In this document: in pieces, positions 21,622-30,324 of the stretch
Layout of the letters: the number at the start of each line of letters is the position of its first letter
Numbering within the stretch: position 1 is the stretch's first letter
Assembly: GCA_949130485.1 (NCBI GenBank)
Contig: OX422185.1
Location: 5,226,928-5,290,927, forward strand
Source of the DNA: Agelas oroides
Lineage: Eukaryota; Porifera; Demospongiae; Agelasida; Agelasidae
DNA length: 64,000 bases
Reading direction: 5' to 3'
The notes under the pieces: generated by a model
Seen by the model: the letters and a program-made list of their open reading frames with translations, nothing else
Told to the model about the DNA's origin: nothing
Database searches by the model: none
Program-made: the position numbers and the translations under genes

Positions 21622-21994
21622 GCTGAAGTCGGGTCGGTGGCTGGCTGTAGGTCGCTCGGAGAGACTTGCTGCGTGGACGTAGCTGTATGTGGCTACACAA
21701 ATTGAACTGCATTTTATACGCAGAAATCCGGCCAAACAGGTGAGGAAAAAAGCTTTAGATGAACCAAGTGAGAACCGACTTGCAAGTAGCGTTGTTGTTT
21801 ACAACTCGATCTGTTGATTGACAACGAATATCCAAGTCTTTGAAGATTAATATTCACGAAATGTATTAAAACTTCGTTATCTTGGTAATACGGTCAACGT
21901 CGTCCAAAATCCAAAACTTTTGATTTTTGGAAATTGGACTGGGATTTCGAAATTTGGACTCCGCGCGCCGTATTCCGTAATTCATATTTAAACA

Positions 21995-22033
21995 ACGTAT
22001 TGGATTTTGGTTTGGCGGAAATATACACGGACC
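21995..22033 (-). repeat. Right 39-bp terminal inverted repeat
   Basis: This is the perfect mirror of 18046-18084. Imperfect inverted similarity continues inward to about 21870. Confidence 0.95.
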
Positions 22034-22545
22034 AAGTACTCATTTGATTCTCAGAGATTCAAGTTAAAGGTTAAATAGTCTATAGTTATCTAGCTACCAT
22101 AAGACCGATGACTCAAAGCATGTGTAAGATCGCATGTAGTGAGCCTACATGTTCCAAGCCCACATGCAGCATGTCCCAACTACCAGACTTAGCTGGACTC
22201 CATGTACATATGGGAGTGGCTCCGCCCTTTCTGTAGCCAATCACAGGTCGGGAGTTTAAAGGAGCCGAAACCTGTGTTTGTGCAAAGATCAGACTGGGAA
22301 CTCCCCTGATGACCAGCAAAAAGAAAACTGCAAACTGGAACAGGCGGAACAGTTGAATATGTAGTTACTGCTGTGATACTCCCATAGTAACGAGCTTTAC
22401 ATTACATTATTCAGCAATATCACACACATGCAGGACCCCCCAAAAGGAATATGTAACCAAAATTAAGTATCTCATCTTCACTGACCCATGGTGCAATGGA
22501 CACGTTCCCTGCCAATCTCCTTAACAGGAAGACTCTTAAACACAC
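22034..22545 (+). repeat. R2 repeat, copy 1, right part
   Basis: It starts with the second AAGTAC and continues TCATTTGATTCTCAGAG. It then follows the copy at 57312-57845, through TGGCTCCGCCCTTTCTGTAG and GATGACCAGCAAAAAG to AGGAAGACT. Only a few point differences separate the copies. Confidence 0.85.
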
Positions 22546-22546
22546 A

Positions 22547-22625
22547 CCTTGGTCCACTGTCCCAATCTTCATATCTCCTCTCCACGTGATGTGGTTTCCA
22601 TGGAAGCCAGGGACTCATGACGATA
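22547..22625. repeat. R11 short repeat
   Basis: The ACACCTTGGTCCACTGTCCC to GGGACTCATGAC block recurs at 54930-55010 and 56757-56830. Confidence 0.6.
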
Positions 22626-22915
22626 CAACATTACAGATACCGATGCCAATGCTTACAGTATCAATACTTGGTTCCTCACGATTTTGATACAATACGTAGC
22701 TGACACGGGTGACATGGCACATTTGGCAGCTGAAGGTAGGAAATAGGGACATGAGCGAGGACAAAGAGCCTCATGAAGAGCATTATTTGAAAGAATCTTT
22801 GGTACTACACCTTACATTGTTTGGTATCTATCAAAACGGGCCAGTACCAGCTAATAAAAGAGGATGGGGTCAGCACAGAGAATCTGGACCAGGTTTGCAT
22901 TTAGAACTAGAATAC

Positions 22916-23125
22916 GTAGACCCAGCAAACAGCCAGGTCTTCCAAAAATTTTCTTACAGAAATATACACGTTTAGGACACGTAGAAGTCGACACCAGGCC
23001 TTCTCTGCTGTCTTTATATACCCAGACTTGTTCCTAACACTTGTGGGTTTTGTACGTGTGACGTCATGTGGTAAAATATTCATTGGCAGTTTGAGATATT
23101 CATGAACTATGAATACAGTTATGAA
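22916..23125 (+). repeat. R1 dispersed repeat, copy 5
   Basis: It has TAGACCCAGC, CTTCCAAAAATTTT, CTTTATATACCCAGACTTG and a TGACGTCA CRE-like site. It ends ATACAGTTATGAAC. Confidence 0.8.
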
Positions 23126-23154
23126 CTGGCATCTACTAGGCACACGCCAGAGCC

Positions 23155-23763
23155 TAGCCTCGTTCCCAGGCCTTCCCCGGCTCCAGTTTTTGATCGCTTG
23201 CAGCATGCAAAAACGGAGGGAGAAGGCCTGTTGAATCTTACCATGTGATCCGCGGCACACATGACATCACAGGTTCTAGACACGAAGACATATTCACATT
23301 TATATCTCCAGCTACAGAGAAGCTAGAGAAACAAGACAAGTTCCAGCCGAAAGACAAGTCCTACCTCTAGAACATACCCGAGTCTGAAGCAGAACCGCTG
23401 AAGGATGGTTCCCCTGCAAGCGTTGCAAATCCAAAAGCGGCAGCTTTTTCGCTACGTTAGCTAAATTTTGTCACTGCAGATATTTCACACATGTCGTTTG
23501 GCAACCCTTCTGAGTTATTCCTTCTAGCTGGGATATGTTTTTTACGCTTGATGCTGTTCTCTGTCAGCGCTTGTCTCGTCTTCGTAGCTAGTACAGAACG
23601 CAAGATCGGTCTTCTCCCTAGCATGGCTGTACATATAAGCGTGACGACATGTGACGCCTGTGCCGCAGATCACGTGGTAAGATTCACCAGGCTTTCTCCC
23701 TCCGTTTTTGCATACTGCAAGTGATCAAAAACTGGAGCCGGGGAAGGCCTGGGAACGAGGCTA
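23155..23763. mobile_element. MULE-type element, TAGCCTCG family (609 bp)
   Basis: The TIRs are about 110 bases, TAGCCTCGTTCCCAGGCCTT at the left and AAGGCCTGGGAACGAGGCTA at the right. They are flanked by a perfect 9-bp TSD GCCAGAGCC (23146-23154, 23764-23772). An internal ORF from ATG at 23491 (MSFGNPSELFLLAGICFLRL on) may be a captured segment; I do not recognise it. Confidence 0.85.
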
Positions 23764-23816
23764 GCCAGAGCCTGGGAATGAAGTTAATACCCTTGGCTCT
23801 ATAATCACTGGACTGG

Positions 23817-23932
23817 ACTACTGGAATGGACTACTGGAATGGACTACTGGACTGGACTACTGGAATGGACTACTGGAATAGACTACTGGAATGGACTACT
23901 GGACTGGACTACTGGAATGGACTACTGGACTG
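23817..23932. repeat. Minisatellite, 13-bp unit, about 9 copies
   Basis: The unit is ACTACTGGAATGG, with ACTGG and AATAG variants. It starts about 50 bases after the preceding MULE-type element. Confidence 0.9.
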
Positions 23933-24165
23933 ACCGACCCTTCTTTGCACTAAAAATCATTTCATCTTCATCTTTGCCCACAATGGTCATTTGCAGGAAA
24001 AGTTGAAGACATCTGGCACTTGAATCTTGTAGCACCAATCAGATTACCAAACAAAACCATGTATATGTGACAACTTACCTACTTGGCAAACTTCAAAATG
24101 AACATGATTGGGGTGAGTCTGAGTGAGCCCTACACTAGCGAGCTGTATGGCGGATTTTTCATATA

Positions 24166-24661
24166 CCGTAGTCTCAAGAAAGAGCACCCATGTGTGGAGC
24201 ACTTTACTAGTCTGCCAAAGAGGGGGGTGAGCGCTCTTTGAAGCGTTTCCATGAAAGAGCGCCCTTACAGCGACTCATTGCCAAAATTCATTGGGCAAAC
24301 AATAACGTACAACGGAGCCACAGGCCTTGGAAGCTCACATTCTGACGGCAAGCAACACTCTGAACAGCAAAACACTGTGTAGCTAGTGACTACAACTCCA
24401 TTAGCCAGCCATGACACAAAGCCATCCTTTGGTAAAGTATAACACGAAGTTTTCTTACCTCAGATGTGCGTAGCACTTAACGCTGTGCTTCTTAACACTC
24501 CACGAGTGCGCTTCGACTAGCCACGCAAAGCTCACTCCAGGGTGGGCGCTCTTTCGATGGTGGGCATTCATTCAGGTCAACTTTGACCCTATACAGGATA
24601 TTGGACCAAAAGTAGAGGGTGGGCACTCTTTTGAGGGCGGGTGCTCTTTGCAAGACTACAG
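24166..24661. mobile_element. TIR element with CCGTAGTCTC ends and TA duplication
   Basis: The left end CCGTAGTCTCAAGAAAGAGC is inverted at the right (GCTCTTTGCAAGACTACAG). TA is present at 24164-24165 and 24662-24663. The ends resemble the HIRAN element at 32784 (CCGTAGTGTC). The interior shows no recognised coding region. Confidence 0.7.
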
Positions 24662-24698
24662 TATATATACTATCTGTCACATGTATTACATATGTGTC

Positions 24699-25316
24699 TA
24701 GCCTCGTACCCAGGCCATGTGGGAGGAGGGAAAAGTGACCTGGTATCCACTGTTTGCACATGCGTGAATGATTCCGGAAATACGAGTCCGATTATGGACA
24801 CGTTGCACGTGGTTGTTATGCGGAGAAATAACCAACCTAGATATACGGCTTTCAGTGTGGCAGCTGTGCTTACGGGGCGATGGCTTCCATTATCAGAGAC
24901 ACAAGGGGTGACACGACAAGGACTATGCTACAACCACCGCCAGTTCCACCGTCACTGTGCTTGTAGTTGGAAACAAACGGCAGAGTCTCATAGCAGATAT
25001 ATAGACTTAACAAATCCCATCTTTACCATCGTAGATACATTTGATCGCATCCAGCTGCTCTGCTTTCAACATGAAATCTCCCTTTCCAATACAACAAAGA
25101 GCGAACTTGAGCGCTTTATCAAAGTCTTCGCTTTTACCTGTCACGTTCGTGGGATAAGCTCGAGACGGACATGCTTTGGAGCTATACGGTAAAGATAAAC
25201 GGTTCGTAAACGATGGTATACAATACCCCATGAAATCATGGGGGTTTTCGCACATGCGCAAACAGTGGATACCAGGCCACTTCTCCCTCCTCCCACATGG
25301 CCTGGGTACGAGGCCA
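24699..25316. mobile_element. MULE-type element carrying a RecQ-like fragment, copy 2
   Basis: TAGCCTCGTACCCAGGCC is at the left and GGCCTGGGTACGAGGCCA at the right. A perfect 9-bp TSD ATATGTGTC lies at 24690-24698 and 25317-25325. It is collinear with copy 1 (9910-10545) but has lost about 25 bases near 25015, covering the Walker A sequence. Confidence 0.85.
25015..25190 (-). pseudogene. RecQ-like fragment, Walker A deleted
   Basis: The minus-strand frame reads NVTGKSEDFDKALKFALCCI, then GKGDFMLKAEQLDAIKCIYD and GKDGIC before stopping. The Q-motif region (LKAEQLDAIKCIYDGKD) is closer to consensus than in copy 1. The LPTGFGKS block is removed by a short deletion. It is non-functional, but useful because it shows upstream coding sequence. 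Confidence 0.6.
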
Positions 25317-25762
25317 ATATGTGTCTTTAGACTGTAATTTAATGCCACTGCGCGTTGCGTGCAGACAATATTTTCACTCAAGACTACTTTCCAGCATGTC
25401 TCTTCTCCCCTGCCGCCTCCCCCAAGCAATCACAATCCGAGTCGGACAAATAAAACATCCTCACACTGATGGCTGTAGCTAATTGTTGATAGAGTCTTGT
25501 ACAAGATTAACCCACTCAAACAACGTTATGATACCCAAGTAGAAATATAGAAACTGCTATGTGAAGATTAACAAACCTTTAATCTCAGTGGTCCTTATCA
25601 CAATTGAGCGTTAATTGCATGAGCTGATCTGGTGAGAGTTGATTTAGTATAACTTAATTTTTCTTAATACTTTGCCATGACAAGCCAGGGACAAGCCAGG
25701 GTATAGCGTGAGTGAGCCCCACACTAGTGGGTTCAACTGTGATTTTTCATTAGTGTGGTTGT

Positions 25763-25984
25763 ACAGACCCAGTGCAGTTTGACTGGGCCTTCCAAAAATT
25801 TGTGATAGAATCACCACTTACAAAACAAACTGAGTACACTTATACTAAACAGCTGTCCTTATATACTTTGGCTTGTCCCTAACACTTGTGGGTTTAGTGT
25901 GACGTCATGAGGTAGAATATTCATTGACAGTTGATGAGTATTCATTGCAGTCTGAGAGCTATGAATCTATCTAATCATGCAATG
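25763..25984 (+). repeat. R1 dispersed repeat, copy 6
   Basis: This is a second-subfamily start (CAGACCCAGTGCAGTTTGAC). It has CTTATATACTTTGGCTTG and TGACGTCA. The ATTCATTG is duplicated near the end. Confidence 0.75.
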
Positions 25985-25997
25985 ACTATTAAACTGA

Positions 25998-26257
25998 TAC
26001 AGAGGTTTTCAGGTTGGTTGTCCGCAAAAATTTGAAATCAGCTGACGCATGCGCACAAATACCCTCTGTTTTTCGTGTGTTGTGGTGTCAAGAGTACCAT
26101 CAAAACTAAACTTCAGTTCAAATTTGCTCGATTAGTGCCTTACGGACGCTTTACCTCGTATGATGTGTACCTTGGAGTTCATAGCGCATGCAAAAGAACC
26201 GGGAAAGGTCGCGCATGCGCAAACAGATTACAGACAACCAACCTGAAAACCTCTGTA
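25998..26257. mobile_element. TIR element TACAGAGGTTTTCAGG
   Basis: The left TACAGAGGTTTTCAGGTTGG and right CCAACCTGAAAACCTCTGTA are perfect inverted copies over at least 25 bases, through TTGTC. GCATGCGC motifs lie inside both halves. It is 260 bp with no coding region. Confidence 0.75.
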
Positions 26258-26291
26258 CCAATAGCCTCGTTCCCAGACCTCTCCAGGTAGT

Positions 26292-26848
26292 TAACCCTCG
26301 GCGTGCATGCGCAGCAAGGGTTACAGTACTTGGTCTGTGTGTGTGTCTGTGTGTCTGTTACTCAACATCTCACTTTTCACGTGATTATTCATGCCACAAA
26401 CAATACTAACCTTCTCAGTGGCGGATGAAGGTTGAAAATTTTAAGCGATTTCTCTGAAAATGCTTTGTTGCGAAGCTAGAGCATTTCCTGTTGGTACGGC
26501 TACATGATAAGTCGGCCATTTTTTACTCCGCGGAAAACGCGCATGCGTATGAATCTGGACCACGTGGCTATAGCGGACATTTTGTTCTCACTTGGGAGAG
26601 ACGTTCTTTGCGAGTTCGATTATTGGCTATTGGCAGTAAGTATGCCGCCAACAAAGGTATGCCCGCAATGTAAAGCTGCTGTACCTGTAATTTATCGTTA
26701 CGGTTTTGGATGCCACAAATGAATTGATATCGAAAGGCATACCATATCAACTCGAGAGCAAACGTCATGATACTACTGTTCACAAGACAGTGATTGATTC
26801 TAGTTAACACACAAGTACAATCACATGCACTGCTGCGCCGAGGGTTTG
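26292..26848. mobile_element. TIR element TAACCCTCGGCG with a small Zn-motif ORF
   Basis: TAACCCTCGGCGTGCATGCG at 26292 is mirrored by CGCCGAGGGTTT near 26836-26847. The interior contains a 26-codon ORF at 26642. The boundary on the right and the target duplication are not clear. Confidence 0.45.
26642..26722 (+). CDS. Short ORF with CPQC motif
   Basis: ATG at 26642 gives MPPTKVCPQCKAAVPV followed by IYRYGFGCHK and a stop. The CPQC knuckle with a following Cys/His resembles the N-terminal zinc-knuckle exon of invertebrate transposon or captured proteins (usually CPQCKAxVPxRxKxCxxC). The second half differs and it ends early, so it is probably a decayed or unspliced first exon. Confidence 0.3.
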   Translation: MPPTKVCPQCKAAVPVIYRYGFGCHK

Positions 26849-27157
26849 GCACTTCAGTGCCTTTCATTTTTTAGGCTCACAATAATCCTCAGAAGAGAAG
26901 AGTGGTGAAAAACAGGTGTCAGATCATTCATTGGCTTAATATGGTTTAGACCCTGGCAAGCTGGACTCAGTACAACAGAAGTAAGCTCAGCAAAAACTAA
27001 CAGTCCTGAGGTCAGGGAACGAGACTAGCACAGAGCCAACCGAAAGAAAAGAGGGTCTGGTATTCTTACAAAAAGGTTTCTTAATCGTTGCACACAAGAG
27101 CTTCAATCAGATGCAAAGATTTTGTTGAATGACAAAAATGATTTAGTTGGAGGTCAC

Positions 27158-27330
27158 ACACACACACACACACACACACACACCAGTGGAAAGGTGCAAC
27201 CTAATTAGGTCTTTCAAAAACTCAACGTGAAATCAGAAGTTACCCACTTGTAATTCTGGCATCCAGCTGCCATTATGCTGCTTTTTACACTGTGACTGTC
27301 ATTCAGTTGAGTTGTTAAGTCTCTGTTCCC
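27158..27330. repeat. CA tract plus R7 repeat, copy 1
   Basis: A CA run ends at 27182 and is followed by AGTGGAAAGGTGCAACCTAA, TTAGGTCTTTCAAAAAC and GAAGTTACCCACTTGTAATT. R7 recurs at 44221 and 57888, each time directly after a CA tract. Confidence 0.65.
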
Positions 27331-27705
27331 AGGCCTAGCAAAAACAGAGGGGTAAAACCTGGTCCACTTTATCACGTGAATGACATCAGTGTCTACCTAG
27401 GTAGTTAAGGGGGGGGAGGGATCCACCATTGAAAGAACGAGCTTGAGGCCTTTCTTGTAGTTTCTGTCCCAAGCGCTGGAGTTTGCACTCAATAGAATGA
27501 GTAGCATGTGGGGTATTAAGGCTGGCTATCTTCCTATTGAAACAATCTACACACCAAATGACCATATGGACTCACCCCCTAGCTACATGGGCTGTGTTGT
27601 GACATGAATCCCCAGCCATTCCCAATCTCTCACCAGCTAAGGAGGGAGGGGGTAGCAGGGAGAGCCTGGGAACAAGGCTAACATTGGTGTGGACATTTGA
27701 GAAGA

Positions 27706-27816
27706 CATAGATCCAGTGGATAGCCAGGTCTTCCGAAATTTTTGGAAAACGAACATTCAAAGAAACCTTGGACAGGTGGGTACCCTGGCTTTTTCTTAAC
27801 ACTTGTGGGTTTTGTG
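27706..27816 (+). repeat. R1 dispersed repeat, copy 7, left part
   Basis: It is interrupted at ACTTGTGGGTTTTGTG by the MULE-type element. R1 resumes at 28286 and ends near 28358. Confidence 0.7.
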
Positions 27817-28285
27817 TAGCCTCGTTCCCAGGCCCCACCCAAATATCGGGAAAGGGGCCTGGTGTCACTAGCAAAAATTCCCATATGTGCTGTGTCAGCA
27901 GTCTTCGTTTGGAGTAGAGGAATCACGTTTGTCCATTAGCAATTACTGAATTCTTGACACGTGAAAGTTGTAGACTCGTTCCAAGACCATTTGAAAATGG
28001 GAACGAGACTAACAGACTTTTCATAAACATCGAATTTCAGAAACTTAGAGCATAGTTACGTCTGCTAGGCTACTACTCTTGCCTCACAGGATTTGCCTGC
28101 AGTTGCTCCGTAGCAAGATCTGTTCATCTACTCTGTAATGCCATCGTCAACAGTAGCTGGCTACCACGTGATCACACAAGGCATGTAATTGTTACATAAT
28201 ATGTTGACTCAGTACATACGAGAAAGTTTGCAAGTGGCACCAGGCCCCTTTCCCAATTTTTTGGGTGGGGCCTGGGGACGAGGCT
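27817..28285. mobile_element. MULE-type element nested in R1 (469 bp)
   Basis: TAGCCTCGTTCCCAGGCCCC is at the left and GGGGCCTGGGGACGAGGCTA at the right; the arms pair over about 45 bases. The flanks GGTTTTGTG and GGTTTTTGC(G) fit a diverged 9-bp duplication of R1 sequence. The core shows no recognised gene. Confidence 0.75.
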
Positions 28286-28429
28286 AGGTTTTTGCGCTGC
28301 TTTGGTAAAATATTCATTGACAGTTAGAGATATTCATGAGCTATGAATCTAGTCATTCACTGGTACTACTTGTCAGCCTGGGACCAAATAGCCTCATACA
28401 CAGGCTCAGGGAGGGTAGGGAGAAAGCGT

Positions 28430-29400
28430 ATCATGGAAGTCAAGCTGGAAGCTCCTGCTGAGCTTACTTTCTCAGTAGTGCTGTCTACGATTGAGACCAT
28501 GAGCTATGGAAGTCGAGCTGGAAGCTCCTGCCGAGCTTACTTTCTCAGTAGTGCTGTCTACGATTAAGACCATGAGCTATGGAAGTCAAGCTGGAAGCTC
28601 CTGCCGAGCTTACTTTCTCAGTAGTGCTGTCTACGATTAAGACCATGAGCTATGGAAGTCGAGCTGGAAGCTCCTGCTGAGCTTACTTTCTCAGTAGTGC
28701 TGTCTACGATTAAGACCATGAGCTATGGAAGTCGAGCTGGAAGCTCCTGCCGAGCTCACTTTCTCAGTAGTGCTGTCTACGATTGAGACCATTAGCTATG
28801 GAAGTCGAGCTGGAAGCTCCTGCCGAGCTCACTTTCTCAGTAGTGCTGTCCACGATTGAGACCATGAGCTATGGAAGTCGAGCTGGAAGCTCCTGCCGAG
28901 CTCACTTTCTCAGTAGTGCTGTCCACGATTGAGACCATGAGCTATGGAAGTCGAGCTGGAAGCTCCTGCCGAGCTTACTTTCTCATTAGTGCTGTCCACG
29001 ATTGAGACCATGAGCTATGGAAGTCGAGCTGGAAGCTCCTGCCGAGCTTACTTTCTCAGTAGTGCTGTCCATGATTGAGACCATGAGCTATGGAAGTCGA
29101 GCTGGAAGCTCCTGCCGAGCTTACTTTCTCAGTAGTGCTGTCCACGATTGAGACCATGAGCTATGGAAGTCGAGCTGGAAGCTCCTACTGAGCTCACTTT
29201 CTCAGTAGTGCTGTCTACGATTAAGACCATGAGCTATGGAAGTCGAGCTGGAAGCTCCTGCCGAGCTTACTTTCTCAGTAGTGCTATCTACGATTAAGAC
29301 CATGAGCTATGGAAGTCGAGCTGGAAGCTCCTGCCGAGCTTACTTTCTGAGTAGTGCTATCTACGATTGAGACCATGAGCTATGGAAGTCGAGCTGGATG
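28430..29400. repeat. Minisatellite, 73-bp unit, about 13 copies
   Basis: The unit begins CATGAGCTATGGAAGTCGAG and ends CTACGATTAAGAC. Variants cluster (CTACGATTAAG versus CCACGATTGAG). The last unit degenerates after GAGCTGGATG. The period is not a multiple of three. Confidence 0.95.
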
Positions 29401-29660
29401 TTCACGCCAAACTTGCTCGCTGTTTAGTAACGCTGTATTTGGGATCATAAACTCAAACTAGCTTCATTGCTTACTCAGTAACAATAAAATCATGTGTGCC
29501 TGTAGCTTGTGAGGGCCTCCAGGGGCCAAAAACATGACAATATCTGACAATACATGTGAGACACGAATACCAAGCCTCGGTACCACTTGCTTACGTCACG
29601 CCTCCTTCACTATATAACGGTTCCTACGCTTATAGTCACAATTACCAAGCCTTGATCAGC
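29401..29660. other. Spacer after the minisatellite
   Basis: It includes a promoter-like ACTATATAACGG at about 29611. No coding frame or repeat is supported. Confidence 0.35.
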
Positions 29661-29671
29661 TGCACTATAGC

Positions 29672-29815
29672 AACAAGTCACAAAAAAGTTTTCTGAATGA
29701 AAACAAGCGCATGTAGGGATGGAACCCTCAAAAACCAACCAAACTAGATAGGAATGACACCACAACAATTTCACACCATCCCTACATCTTGTGCCATTTT
29801 GCCAACTATGCTTTG
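29672..29815 (-). repeat. Solo B-family arm
   Basis: It has AAGTCACAAAAAAGTTTTCTG, the ATGTAGGGATGG...CCATCCCTACAT module (29712-29788) and TTTTGCCAACTATG. It matches one arm of foldback element B1, without a partner arm nearby. Confidence 0.65.
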
Positions 29816-29973
29816 TGTTTGTTAGTTGTGTGCATAGGAGGGTTGTGGAAGGCAATGTGTTGGGTAGTGCTGGGTGTGGAGTGCAAGTTAATGAGTATGG
29901 GGAGTGAGTTATGTTGTGGGTGGCTGCAATGTAGTTGCTATACTGAGCATGGCATATGTGGTCTGTCTTGAAG

Positions 29974-30172
29974 TAGTCTCGCAACCCAGACCCTTTCCGT
30001 GCAACGCTGATCGCTTTCAGTATGCGGCACGCGGAGGGAAGAAGTTTGATGTTTGGATTTACAATTTCACTTTGAAGCGTTTGAATTTCTGACGATTCTT
30101 AGTTCCTCTGTGTGCCAATATACTGAAAGCGATTGGTGCTGTGGAACGGAAAGGGTCTGGCTTCCGAGACTA
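29974..30172. mobile_element. MULE-type MITE, TAGTCTC family, copy 2
   Basis: TAGTCTCGCAACCCAGACCC is at the left and GGGTCTGGCTTCCGAGACTA at the right. The flanks GTCTTGAAG and GTCTTGAAT match at 8 of 9 positions. It shares its interior with 4062-4256. Confidence 0.8.
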
Positions 30173-30324
30173 GTCTTGAATGTAGAAACTGCATGTGGAG
30201 GGCATGAGCTGGGTCTGTATGGTATGTCATGTTGTGAAATCTTATTGCTGCTGAACATGGCAAATATGGATTGTCTTTTATGTAGAAGGTTGTATATTGT
30301 TCAGTGTTCATTAAGTGGGTGTGA

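Larger units (their letters stand above)
18046..22033. mobile_element. Two-gene DNA transposon (rve transposase plus RING protein)
   Basis: This is a 3988-bp element. It has perfect 39-bp TIRs (18046-18084, 21995-22033) beginning GGTCCGTGTATATTTCCGCC, plus a further 120 or so bases of imperfect inverted similarity. AAGTAC is duplicated at 18040-18045 and 22034-22039. The R2 copy at 57041 carries the uninterrupted CAATAGTTCAAGTACTCATT. Two multi-exon genes are convergent, with 138 bases between stop codons. The combination of 6-bp TSD, rve-type core and RING partner does not match a superfamily I can name. Dada elements have 6-7 bp TSDs, and Ginger elements have rve-like cores but 4-bp TSDs. 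Confidence 0.92.

Noticed and set aside
24699-25316. Active RecQ helicase gene
   Set aside because: Only an N-terminal fragment is present, Walker A is deleted here, and no DEAH box or later motifs follow in either copy.
25007-25429. Numerous small ORFs containing SLVPR, GLGTRL or NEA phrases
   Set aside because: They are readthrough of TAGCCTCG/CCAGGCC and TAGTCTC hairpin termini and recur wherever those ends occur.
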